A stretch of DNA of 13,777 bases from Bacillota bacterium (GCA_023433615.1 JAEZCJ010000143.1:1-13777); one strand, 5' to 3'; shown: positions 1 to 9,071, numbered from the stretch's first letter. Notes: a model not told the origin generated them from the sequence alone. Translations and numbers: made by a program.

Positions 1-1718
<1,718 letters not shown>

Positions 1719-1747
1719 CCCCTACCTCCTCTCAAGGCGCTTAAAAT

Positions 1748-1777
1748 ATTCTACCATAGCATGTATTGCCATCTCAA
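1748..1777 (-). promoter_or_regulatory. Sigma-A promoter of ftsH
   Basis: On the minus strand, TTGAGA (1777-1772) is followed by an 18 bp spacer and TAGAAT (1753-1748), with TGG directly before the -10 as an extended -10 motif. The -10 lies about 30 bp upstream of the ftsH start codon, so the 5' leader would be short. A small GCCCG/CGGGC hairpin (1782-1794) just upstream could mark the 3' end of the hpt transcript, but it lacks a U-tract. The promoter would uncouple ftsH from the sporulation-linked upstream genes. Confidence 0.7.
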
Positions 1778-1840
1778 CAGAGCCCGATTCGGGCAGGCGC
1801 GACATGCTGTGAGGTTTTCAAGCGGTATACGGCGTGCGGG

Positions 1841-2380
1841 TTATGTGCTATAGACTTCCGGCTTCAGCACGCCGACGAGCGGCAGGTTCCGGTACTTCTC
1901 CGCATAATCCAACCCATAGCCCACGATGAAGGCGTCCGGCAGCGTGAAGCCGGTGTAATCGGCTTCCAGCTCGACGGAGCGGCCGCTGGGCTTATCGAAC
2001 AACGTAACGACGGTGACGGATTTGGCATTGCGACGCTCCAGCACGTCGATCAGATAACTGAGCGTCAGGCCGCTGTCGATGATATCCTCCACGATGAGAA
2101 CGTCCCGTCCTTCGACGGATGCATCCAAGTCCTTAATGATCTTGACGACGCCTGAGGACTTCGTGGCATTCCCGTAGCTGGACACGGCCATGAAGTCGAG
2201 CTCCACCGGAATGTCCATCGCCTTAACCAAGTCCGCCATAAAAATAAACGCGCCTTTCAAGACGCAGATGACGAGCGGGTTCCTGTCCTGAAAATCGCTG
2301 CTAAGCCTCTTGCCTAACTCTTTCACCTTATGCTGAATCTGTTCTTCGTCGAATAGTACCTCTTGAATGTCGTTAAGCAA
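1841..2380 (-). CDS. hpt: Hypoxanthine(-guanine) phosphoribosyltransferase
   Basis: Purine salvage enzyme that transfers ribose-5-phosphate from PRPP to hypoxanthine or guanine to give IMP or GMP in the cytoplasm. The 179-residue length is normal for the family. Visible motifs: the LKG PPi-binding loop at 41-43, the flexible-loop SSYG at 67-70, the PRPP-binding signature VLIVEDIIDSGLT at 94-106, and the base-recognition segment near GYGLDYAEKYRNLP. The start codon is TTG (2380), supported by AGGTGGGGG seven bases upstream; no better in-frame start is seen. The gene lies 76 bp downstream of tilS with no terminator between, so the two are probably cotranscribed. In B. subtilis, HprT and TilS have been reported to act together on the ftsH promoter. 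Confidence 0.97.
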   Translation of the reverse strand: MLNDIQEVLFDEEQIQHKVKELGKRLSSDFQDRNPLVICVLKGAFIFMADLVKAMDIPVELDFMAVSSYGNATKSSGVVKIIKDLDASVEGRDVLIVEDIIDSGLTLSYLIDVLERRNAKSVTVVTLFDKPSGRSVELEADYTGFTLPDAFIVGYGLDYAEKYRNLPLVGVLKPEVYST

Positions 2381-2456
2381 CTTGGAACCCCCACCTGTGT
2401 ATTACCGCTCCGCGCGTGCGCTGCGGCCGTGCCTGTACTCCTGCATTGCTGCCTAC

Positions 2457-3875
2457 TTACTCGGCGCCGCTAAGCTCGAGCGTCATCCGAATGACGCGGG
2501 ACGATTCCGGCGTTACGGGCGCAATCGACGACCGCCTGACGCCTGGAATCCATAGCAGGCGGCCCTCCGCATCCCATACGAGCGGAATCCGGTCGCGCCA
2601 AGCCGGGGCGACTTTGCCGTCAACGAACATATCTTGCACTTTTTTGGTGCCGTTTAAACCGATGACCCGCATCCTGTCGCCGGGTCTTCGATTACGGACG
2701 ATCAAGGGGAATGCCACGCCCTCTGCGTCGAACACCGCTTCCTCGCGATCTGCTGCATGCCGGGCATCCGCACGATCCATCCATGCGATCGCCAGCCTTG
2801 CCGACGCTTCCGGAACAGGCAGACTTCCGACCTCCGGCCCGATTATGTATTCATATGCAGCCGGCGGTCGCCCATTCGCGTCATTCGTCCATCTCAGCGT
2901 GTCGTACTCTCTGATGCACCGTATGCCCATTCCTGCCTCAATGACAGCGGTCGATGGCGCGTCGTCCGATGCCGCTCTCCGCATGCCCTCAATACGCTCG
3001 AAGGCAGTGGAGGTCTTTTCCAACGCGAGATAGTTTAATATTAGTTTAATCAATCTTCTTTGTAAAGCGACATGCAGGTCCAGCAGCGCCTGGCGTTCCA
3101 CCCTGCATTCATGCCTGCCCGCGCGCACTTTGGCCCGAAAAGCGGCCTCCGCTTCGCGGTCCAGATAGTCGCTCTCTTCCGCGCTGATCTCGGCCAGCCG
3201 GACGAGCGATTCCGCGATGTTCGGATTGTAGCGCTCCAGCATCGGCAGCACGTCATGACGGACGCTGTTGCGGACGTAGACCGTCTTCGCGTTGCTGCTG
3301 TCCACGCAATAAGCGAGTCCCGCGTCTTCGCAATACCGGATAAGGTCTGATTTCTTCATACGAAGGAAGGGACGAATAAGTTCCACGTTTTTTTCGCTTC
3401 TTTTGTGCGCCATCCCGGATAGTCCCGTCAAGCCGGTCCCTCGCAAGAGGCGCATCAGCACGGTCTCCGCTTGATCGTCGGCATGGTGCGCGAGGGCAAT
3501 GCTCGCAGCATCGTGCGCTGCCGCCGTCTCATGCAGAAAGGCGTACCGCTTCTCCCGGGCAATCGACTGCGCATTGCCTCCCTCTGCTGCAATGGCTGCG
3601 GGGATGTTCAATTCGGCCGTGACGCAGGGGATGCCGAGCGCCCCGCACCAACGACGGACATGCTCCGCCTCGCGTTCCGATTCCTCAGGGCGGAAGCCGT
3701 GATTGGCATGCGCGGCGACGATCCGAATGCCGCATTCGGCCGATAATACGTGCAGCACATGCAGCAGAGCCGTCGAATCGGGGCCGCCGGATATCGCGAC
3801 GACAATGCCGTCTCCCCGCTTCCACAATCCTGCCTGCTCAGCCGCAAGCCGCGTTCGCCTGACCAGCTCCTCCAT
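2457..3875 (-). CDS. tilS: tRNA(Ile)-lysidine synthase TilS
   Basis: Essential enzyme that adenylates C34 of tRNA-Ile(CAU) and attaches lysine, changing its reading from AUG to AUA. The start chosen is ATG 3875, which has GGGGAGG eight bases upstream. An in-frame ATG 14 codons earlier (3917) has no comparable ribosome site and would place that Shine-Dalgarno inside the gene. From 3875 the protein has 472 residues, as usual. The PP-loop SGGPDS is at 29-34, followed by HANHGFRPEESEREAEH, the GNAQSIAREKRY stretch, and HHADDQAET at 130-138, all typical of TilS. The C-terminal domain carries the family's R-NRRPGDRM/KKVQDMFVD tRNA-binding region. It lies 77 bp after yabT and 76 bp before hpt. Confidence 0.97.
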   Translation of the reverse strand: MEELVRRTRLAAEQAGLWKRGDGIVVAISGGPDSTALLHVLHVLSAECGIRIVAAHANHGFRPEESEREAEHVRRWCGALGIPCVTAELNIPAAIAAEGGNAQSIAREKRYAFLHETAAAHDAASIALAHHADDQAETVLMRLLRGTGLTGLSGMAHKRSEKNVELIRPFLRMKKSDLIRYCEDAGLAYCVDSSNAKTVYVRNSVRHDVLPMLERYNPNIAESLVRLAEISAEESDYLDREAEAAFRAKVRAGRHECRVERQALLDLHVALQRRLIKLILNYLALEKTSTAFERIEGMRRAASDDAPSTAVIEAGMGIRCIREYDTLRWTNDANGRPPAAYEYIIGPEVGSLPVPEASARLAIAWMDRADARHAADREEAVFDAEGVAFPLIVRNRRPGDRMRVIGLNGTKKVQDMFVDGKVAPAWRDRIPLVWDAEGRLLWIPGVRRSSIAPVTPESSRVIRMTLELSGAE

Positions 3876-3952
3876 CTCTCTCGCCTCCCCTGTATCGATC
3901 TTGCGATCTCCATGCACGCCAAGAAGGGCATGCCGACGGCTTCAGGCATCCT

Positions 3953-4906
3953 TCACGGAAACCCGATCGTCAGCATACCCTCCGTCACCATCCATACGAT
4001 TGTAGCGGCCAGAAGCGCCATCGAGCCGGCGAACAGCCCGGTCATCCAGCGGGTCGTCCGGCTGCGCTTCATTCGCACGCCGGAGCTGTACATCAGCCGC
4101 TGCCAAGCAGCGGCCCCTTCGCGCGCATCGCCGAATCCGCCGCGCATCGCCTTGAGCAGCCATCCGGCGAACGGCTTCAGCGCCTTGTTGCTCTCTGCCA
4201 GCTTGTGGAGCTCCTCGACCTGCCGATTCTGCGGCAGCAGCGATTGCGTCATGTGCAGCAGTTGCTTGCCCTCGAACAGGTGGATGCATAGCACCGCGAA
4301 CGAGAACATATCGTATGCTCCCTCTGCCGATCGAGAGCCCGCATTCCAATATCCGCGATCGTAGACTTCCGTGAATTGTCGGACGCTCTTGCCCCTGGCG
4401 GTCACGCCGCCGTAATCGACCAGCTCCACGCGGCCGTAATCGCCGACCAGCACGTTCTCTTGCTTCAAGTCGCCGAATACCCAGCCGGCCTCGTGCAGCG
4501 CGGCAAGCTTCTTCAGCAGATGGAAGCCGATGAGCGGGAACCAGTCCGAGCCTTCCTTATGCAGGTATTCGTGCAGCGGGTTGCCCCGCACATAACGCAT
4601 CACGTAGAACGGATAATCCCTGCCGCTCTCATGGGTGAAGTCGTCGACAGCCACGAGGAACGGTTCCGACTTGCGCTTCTGGAGCGCCATATTCTTCAAG
4701 ACATTGATCTCGGACTGCAGATCGACCGCATCCTGCCCGACCTTAAGGGCATACATGGCGCGCTGATGCTCCACCAGGAACACTTTGCCGTTCGCCCCTT
4801 CGCCCAGCAGACGCTCGATCCGATATCGGCCTTGCTTCCACTTGCCCGTCAGAACCGTTCCGGGCGTCAGCTTGAGCTCAAACGACGTTGTCACCCATGA
4901 TCCCAT
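3953..4906 (-). CDS. yabT: Membrane-anchored Hanks-type Ser/Thr protein kinase YabT
   Basis: A sporulation-associated Ser/Thr kinase. In B. subtilis YabT is septum-located, DNA-stimulated and phosphorylates RecA. Taking ATG 4906 as start gives 317 residues: glycine loop GEGANGKV (35-42), ATP lysine in ALKVG (K55), alpha-C glutamate near 66, catalytic loop FGDLKQEN (144-151; the usual HRD reads FGD with D146 retained), Mg-binding DYGG in place of DFG (164-167), no clear APE motif, and a single C-terminal membrane segment (about 286-307) with only a short tail outside. There are no PASTA repeats, which separates it from PrkC. The start is uncertain: TTG 4957, ATG 4933 and GTG 4894 are in frame. 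ATG 4906 has a modest AGAAGAG at suitable distance and overlaps the end of yabS by 29 bp, implying cotranscription. Confidence 0.9.
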   Translation of the reverse strand: MGSWVTTSFELKLTPGTVLTGKWKQGRYRIERLLGEGANGKVFLVEHQRAMYALKVGQDAVDLQSEINVLKNMALQKRKSEPFLVAVDDFTHESGRDYPFYVMRYVRGNPLHEYLHKEGSDWFPLIGFHLLKKLAALHEAGWVFGDLKQENVLVGDYGRVELVDYGGVTARGKSVRQFTEVYDRGYWNAGSRSAEGAYDMFSFAVLCIHLFEGKQLLHMTQSLLPQNRQVEELHKLAESNKALKPFAGWLLKAMRGGFGDAREGAAAWQRLMYSSGVRMKRSRTTRWMTGLFAGSMALLAATIVWMVTEGMLTIGFP

Positions 4907-5609
4907 CCGTTTCTCTTCTAGTGTCTCTACCATATACGCCGCGGCCGTAAAAATCAATGACCTGCATGATCGCCGGTCCCGTCGGCGTCGTGCCCTGCAT
5001 GTTCAGCTTCGGAATGATGCGCCGAATGCCGCCGAGGTTATCCGTCCAGGTCAGGTCGCAGACGCAGTCCTCTCCGGCTGCAGAATCGGGGAAATGGAAC
5101 ACCGCGATCTGACTCTTGCCGGTGCGTGCCTGCAGGCTGAGCACCAGATCCCGAATCGCTTCCTCGACAGCCGCCAGCTTCGGCTTCATGCTTGCGCTTG
5201 CGTCGATCAAGAGCGCCACCTGCAGCGCCGTCGATTCCCCCAGCTCATCGATGACGCGTACGACCTCTCCCCGTTTCTCGGGCGGCAGCGACTCCACGCT
5301 GTCCGATTCGAACACCTGCTTAAGCTCCTTGTTGACCGCTTGTTGAATCGTCGTGACGACCGTCTTGCGCGTCATCATCTGTACCGTCTGCGACAGCTGC
5401 CTCGTGTTCACGAGCCGGCTCATGCCGCCGCCGGCCTTCGCGATCTCCGCGATCTCTTCCTGGCCGTACGCGAACGTCTCGTCGCGCTCCAGCACCCCTA
5501 CCACATTCACCGTAATGCCTTCCGCGTATGCATGGGCTGCCGCTACGACGGGGCTGAGCCCCACATTCGAGCAGCCGTCTGTGATTAGCATTATCTGCTT
5601 CATATTCAC
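4878..5609 (-). CDS. yabS: VWA-domain protein YabS
   Basis: A 243-residue soluble protein with von Willebrand factor A-type metal-site motifs. Function is unknown; its position before yabT in a sporulation cluster suggests a sporulation role. The start is GTG 5609, five bases after AAGGAGG plus CGCAT; an ATG at 5611 in another frame runs straight into TGA. The N-terminal part (1-80) resembles the second half of a VWA fold, with ITDG at 9-12 and VNVVGV. A middle linker contains LPPEKRGEVVRVIDELGE. The C-terminal part (128-220) resembles the first half, with LLIDASASM (DxSxS at 136-140) and the threonine motif GTTPTG (206-211). All three MIDAS motifs thus occur once, in permuted order. No signal peptide or membrane segment is evident. 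The identification with YabS rests on size, motifs and synteny. Confidence 0.88.
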   Translation of the reverse strand: MNMKQIMLITDGCSNVGLSPVVAAAHAYAEGITVNVVGVLERDETFAYGQEEIAEIAKAGGGMSRLVNTRQLSQTVQMMTRKTVVTTIQQAVNKELKQVFESDSVESLPPEKRGEVVRVIDELGESTALQVALLIDASASMKPKLAAVEEAIRDLVLSLQARTGKSQIAVFHFPDSAAGEDCVCDLTWTDNLGGIRRIIPKLNMQGTTPTGPAIMQVIDFYGRGVYGRDTRRETDGIMGDNVV

Positions 5610-5737
5610 ATGCGCCTCCTTCCGGAACGAATCTACCGGTTCTCTCTACCAGCATGCCCGTTCCCGCAAAGGTTTAGACGCCCCCAATCTCTATCTATAT
5701 CATCGGCCGCACCGCTCCGATTCGTAAATTTTGTATC

Positions 5738-5757
5738 ATTCGATCTTTAGATCGAAT
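5738..5757. other. Perfect 8 bp hairpin between spoIIE and yabS
   Basis: ATTCGATC, loop TTTA, GATCGAAT forms a perfect 8 bp stem. On the minus strand it is followed by GATACAAAATTTACG, which is AT-rich but not a clean U-tract. It may be a weak terminator after spoIIE or part of the neighbouring repeat element, whose left end begins eight bases away. The remaining sequence to the yabS start (5612-5737) shows only the ribosome-binding site; I see no confident sigma-A, sigma-E or sigma-F promoter in it. Confidence 0.4.
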
Positions 5758-5764
5758 TCGAAAT

Positions 5765-5914
5765 GGCCGGTTGTCAGCGCCAAGAAGGTTGGACGATGGT
5801 AGAAAATGAGGAACGGAGCGTAGGCAAAACCTACGTGAGTACCGGAAGTTTCGCCAGCGTTCAAGATTCGCCGTCGAATAGCTACGAAGCCCAACATCGC
5901 GCTCACAAGCGGCC
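5765..5914. repeat. Structured dispersed repeat, copy 1 (150 bp, MITE-like)
   Basis: First of two related elements in the window (other: 12004-12154; about 81% identical by hand alignment). The ends are inverted repeats: GGCCGGTTGTCAGCGC (5765-5780) and GCGCTCACAAGCGGCC (5899-5914), 14 of 16 complementary. Internal stems: CCAA/TTGG (5780-5792), CGTAGG-CAAAA-CCTACG (5819-5835), and ATTCG-CCGT-CGAAT (5866-5879). The right end stops one base short of the spoIIE stop codon, so in transcription it forms the start of the spoIIE 3' untranslated region. There is no coding capacity. It could be a structured RNA, a non-autonomous mobile element, or both. Orientation is undecided. Confidence 0.85.
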
Positions 5915-5915
5915 C

Positions 5916-8414
5916 CTAGCTTACTGTGCGGGGTCGTTCGAATTTGGTTAGGCCAGGCCACCTAAAGGTCGCCCATTCCGGCTGCGCCTTACGTACTTGC
6001 GCGACGACGACCGTCATATCGTCCACGATCTCTCCCTGATGATAGCGCACGACGGTATCCAGCAGCTCGTCCGCCATCTCTTGCGGATCCTCCGACTTCA
6101 GCTCTTGGATGACGCGCTTCATCCACATCTCCTTGTTCACCGCGTAGCCCGGCGCATCGTAGATGCCGTCCGTCATCATGATCAGCGTATCGCCGGGATA
6201 GAGCTGCTCGCGGATCAGGTCGACGTCGATCTCCTGCAGGATGCCGATCGGCAGGTTGTTGCCCGAGATCTGGAAGACGTCGTCCCCCCGCTTGATGAAG
6301 CTCGGCGTCGAGCCGATCTTCAGGAACGTCGTCTTCGCCGTGTACATGTCGATCAGCGCCACGTCCACCGTCGCGAACACCTCGTCCTGCGAGCGAAGCA
6401 GCAGCACCGAGTTCACCGACTTGATCGCCAGCTTCTCGTCCATGCCGGACTGCAGCAGCTGCTGCAAAATATTCAGCGCCGCGCTGCTCTCCATGCGCGC
6501 CCGTTCGCCGTTGCCCATGCCGTCGCTGACGGCAACCGCAAATTTCCCGTTGCCGAGCTCGACCGTGCTGAAGCTGTCGCCGGACAGCAGGTCGCCGCCC
6601 TTGGCCGCGCCGGCAATGCCGGTCTCCACCTCGAACTCCTTGGCTGAGCCGAATACGACCGAAGCCGCCTCGCCGCTCTTCTCGGGGAACCGCTCGGTTT
6701 TCACCGCGATATGCTCGCCTAGTATATCGCTGAGGAGCGGCGCAATGATTTTCCGACACTCGTCGTAGCCCTTGCCGAACGTATGCGCGATCTCGATCTC
6801 GACATTCCCCTCCTCCAGGTTGATAATATCGACGCTCTGGATCGATAGGCCGAGCCCCTCGAGCGCCTCGCGAATCTGCTCCTCCTGCAGGTGCAGCTCC
6901 TGCCCCTCGCGCTGAATCTCCTTCGCCAGATCCTCCATGATCTGCGATACGCCGAACAATTGGTCGGCCACGAGCAGGCGCGACTCCTGAATCTGCTTGC
7001 GCCAATGCTGGTCATGCTCGAACAGGTCGTATTGCTGCCGCATGACGGACAGCACTTGATGCGGCCGCACGCAATGGCTCGTCCACTCCTTCGGGAGCTC
7101 CTTCGTCGTGCCGCGCCGGTTCTCCTCGACGGACACCATCATATCGGTCATGACCTTATAGGTCTGATAGAACTTGGAATCCCAGCACATGTCCTTGCGG
7201 TAGCAGGTCGCGCAGGAGCGCTCCGCAACCGCATTCATGAAGTGCGTCTTATCGTCCTCGCGGCGCTGCCAGGCATCCGTCTCGAGCGTCTGCCCGAAGC
7301 TCTTGGACAGCTGGCGGAACACTTCAGAGAACTGCGTCACGCGCTGCGCGGTCACGTCCCGCACGCGCCGGGCATATTCATGCTGCGTCTTCGTATGCTC
7401 GCTCGTACCCGGCACATAGCGGGCAATCGTGCGAAGCAGGCTGCGCGGCGTCAGCATGAACAGCGCGGCGGCCAGCACCGACTCCCACGTCGACGCCATG
7501 ACATCGGCTTGTCCACCCACGTAGATCGAGAGGATGGACGTGCCGAGCAGCATCCCGAAGGCGACTGCCGGCTTGCCTCCTTCGCGCAGCAGGCCGGCGA
7601 GCAAGCCCGAGAATGCCAGCAGGCTCATCTGCACGATCGCGCTGAAGTCAGCCAGGCTGAGGATCAGTCCGGCGATGACGCCGACCGAGGCGCCGAGCGG
7701 CGCACCGCCGACAAGCGCGAAGAGCAGCAGCAGATAGCGCGACATGACATGCTCGGCCGATAAGCCGTACAATACCCAGCCGACGGCGCCGGTCATGACC
7801 GAGGCCAGCAGGATCATGAGGCAGATGATCTCCTCGCTCCTTAGCGACGTCGTCTTCTTCGTCATCGTCAGCACCGGTACCGCCTGAATGAAGACGAGGG
7901 TCAAGACGAAGGCCAGCCCTGCTTCCACCATCGCCATCATGAACTGATACCATCCGAGCGAATCGCCGATGATGACTCCGAACAGTTTGACCAATAGGGT
8001 AGATATAAAGACGAGCAGCGGCGCATAGGATAGATCAGAGCGTTCGTAAGCCTCTAAGCCGCGCACCAACAAATAGAAGACGGCAAGCTCCATCGCGATC
8101 CACAGCGTTCCCGGCGTCAGCGCGAACCAGCTCCCGGCCAGCAGCGATGCACCGACCAGCCAATAGAGATCCTTGCGCAGAAAATAAATAACGGCGAAAT
8201 AGGCAACGGCAAACGGAGCGAGCGACTCCAGAATGACCGCCCTGCCTAACAGAAAAGCTACCGCGGTCAAGAGGAACGTCCATTTCTTGGCCGCCAGCTG
8301 CTGGACAACCCGTCGGGCCAGTGCCCACTCCCGTCCCTTCCGTACCGCTTCCTTCACGACGCCCGACCGACCCTCATCTGCCCCTGGGAACATCACCAGA
8401 TTATGCTTGTCCAT
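5916..8414 (-). CDS. spoIIE: Stage II sporulation protein E (SpoIIE), membrane PP2C phosphatase
   Basis: Serine phosphatase at the asymmetric septum that dephosphorylates SpoIIAA and so releases sigma-F in the forespore; it also interacts with FtsZ. The protein has 832 residues (B. subtilis 827). About ten hydrophobic segments occupy residues 40-330, a regulatory region 340-600, and a PP2C domain 605-805 with metal-binding motifs GDSFS (612-616), DGMGNG (631-636), TDG (748-750) and DDM (798-800). A cysteine group, C401, C404, C410 and possibly C448, lies in the regulatory part. The start is ATG 8414, with GGTGG about ten bases upstream. The C-terminal tail ends RPRTVS, and the stop codon abuts a dispersed repeat. 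A Spo0A-type promoter lies about 90 bp upstream. Confidence 0.98.
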   Translation of the reverse strand: MDKHNLVMFPGADEGRSGVVKEAVRKGREWALARRVVQQLAAKKWTFLLTAVAFLLGRAVILESLAPFAVAYFAVIYFLRKDLYWLVGASLLAGSWFALTPGTLWIAMELAVFYLLVRGLEAYERSDLSYAPLLVFISTLLVKLFGVIIGDSLGWYQFMMAMVEAGLAFVLTLVFIQAVPVLTMTKKTTSLRSEEIICLMILLASVMTGAVGWVLYGLSAEHVMSRYLLLLFALVGGAPLGASVGVIAGLILSLADFSAIVQMSLLAFSGLLAGLLREGGKPAVAFGMLLGTSILSIYVGGQADVMASTWESVLAAALFMLTPRSLLRTIARYVPGTSEHTKTQHEYARRVRDVTAQRVTQFSEVFRQLSKSFGQTLETDAWQRREDDKTHFMNAVAERSCATCYRKDMCWDSKFYQTYKVMTDMMVSVEENRRGTTKELPKEWTSHCVRPHQVLSVMRQQYDLFEHDQHWRKQIQESRLLVADQLFGVSQIMEDLAKEIQREGQELHLQEEQIREALEGLGLSIQSVDIINLEEGNVEIEIAHTFGKGYDECRKIIAPLLSDILGEHIAVKTERFPEKSGEAASVVFGSAKEFEVETGIAGAAKGGDLLSGDSFSTVELGNGKFAVAVSDGMGNGERARMESSAALNILQQLLQSGMDEKLAIKSVNSVLLLRSQDEVFATVDVALIDMYTAKTTFLKIGSTPSFIKRGDDVFQISGNNLPIGILQEIDVDLIREQLYPGDTLIMMTDGIYDAPGYAVNKEMWMKRVIQELKSEDPQEMADELLDTVVRYHQGEIVDDMTVVVAQVRKAQPEWATFRWPGLTKFERPRTVS

Positions 8415-8501
8415 TCGTTAGGCACCACCGTTCTGTTAGTAATCAAGTTAAAGCCCCGGCGTCGTCGACTAACGCCAGATGCCGCTCTCATCGTGAGGTT
8501 A

Positions 8502-8569
8502 ATTATAGGGACGGGGCTGCGGGATGTTTGTCAGAACGCGTAGACGGGGGAAAAGTTTTTTCTGACAAA
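8502..8569 (-). promoter_or_regulatory. spoIIE promoter: sigma-A -10/-35 with 21 bp spacer and two Spo0A-box-like sites
   Basis: On the minus strand, CTGACA (8534-8529) is followed by exactly 21 bp and a consensus TATAAT (8507-8502). The B. subtilis spoIIE promoter is known for the same abnormal 21 bp spacing and for activation by phosphorylated Spo0A. Two TTTGTCAGA sequences, each one mismatch from the extended 0A box TTTGTCRAA, lie inverted at 8527-8536 and 8560-8569, about 34 bp centre to centre. The first overlaps the -35. The predicted start site is near 8495, leaving a leader of about 80 bases. The promoter assignment is strong; the 0A boxes are inferred from consensus only. Confidence 0.75.
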
Positions 8570-8842
8570 AAGAAAGAGGCCCGCACGGCGGCGACAAAAG
8601 CGTGTCGCACGCAGGCGGCCCATACGTTTCGAGCGCCGCAGGCCGTACGGCTGCGGCTATTCGCGTTACATAATGCGGGGGCGATTCCGAACGGATTCCG
8701 CGCGTATCGCGTCCGAACCTGTCGGGATTGCAGGAGATATACAGGAAAGTATATGGCATACGGCAGCCGCGGGGCAGGATGCGACAAGGAGGGGAGGTGG
8801 CTCCGATAGAAGAGCCGGATCATTCGCCATTGACCGAAATCA
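8570..8842. other. Non-coding stretch upstream of the spoIIE promoter
   Basis: No credible gene is seen here. It contains an imperfect GC-rich hairpin at 8635-8657 (GCCGCAG-G-CC, loop GTAC, GGCTGCGGC; one bulged G) without a U-tract. On the plus strand AAGGAGGGGAGG (near 8788) resembles a ribosome site, but the frame that follows runs through repeat sequence and resembles no protein. B. subtilis has tRNA-Met and tRNA-Glu genes between yabR and spoIIE. I looked for T-loop and acceptor signatures on both strands between 8415 and 9071 and found none. Confidence 0.5.
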
Positions 8843-8914
8843 CTGCGATCGTACAGGAATTTCGTACAACTGCCCTCAGACATGCGAAATTCCTGCGATT
8901 GTGCAGGCATTTCG
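8843..8914. repeat. Short palindromic repeat cluster (CAGGMATTTCG units)
   Basis: Two direct 22-base units at 8843-8864 and 8893-8914 match at 19 of 22 positions (consensus core CTGCGATYGTRCAGGMATTT). An inverted CGAAATTCCTG (8885-8895) pairs with CAGGAATTTCG (8854-8864) across 20 bases. The second unit is itself part of an imperfect palindrome (8885-8914) with a six-base GATTGT loop. A decayed unit may follow around 8958-8975 (CTCGTGCAGGAAGTCGCG). Similar units are, from memory, scattered between genes in Paenibacillus genomes and get mis-annotated as short proteins. No function is visible. Confidence 0.6.
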
Positions 8915-9005
8915 ATCCACTCGCTTCGTCTGAGCCGGTTCTGTTGCGAATACGTGTACTCGTGCAGGAAGTCGCGGATCTTCATGATGTCTCTGCCGGA
9001 TTCAC

Positions 9006-9042
9006 GCAAAAAAGAGCAGAACCTGCATGCAGGTTCTGCTCT
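9006..9042 (-). terminator. Intrinsic terminator after yabR
   Basis: A perfect 30-base palindrome (9013-9042; half-site AGAGCAGAACCTGCA) is followed on the minus strand by TTTTTTGCG (9013-9006). It begins 30 bases after the yabR stop codon. This is a textbook Rho-independent terminator and closes the upstream transcription unit before the spoIIE promoter. Confidence 0.92.
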
Positions 9043-9071
9043 CGTCTATGGTCGGGCATGCGAAAGAGATG

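Noticed and set aside
5937..5944. TTCGAATT in spoIIE matching AATTCGAA left of repeat copy 1
   Set aside because: The motif contains a self-palindrome, lies in coding sequence, is asymmetrically placed and has no equivalent at copy 2; probably chance.
6891..7763. 290-codon plus-strand open frame
   Set aside because: Antisense to spoIIE; rich in His, Arg and Leu as shadow frames are, with no recognisable domain.
8843..8914. Possible CRISPR array
   Set aside because: Only two direct units plus an inverted one, imperfectly matched, with no regular spacers or cas genes.
8503..9009. 168-codon minus-strand frame in the yabR-spoIIE gap
   Set aside because: It runs through the repeat units, the 0A-like boxes and the -10 of spoIIE, lacks a ribosome site, and resembles no protein.
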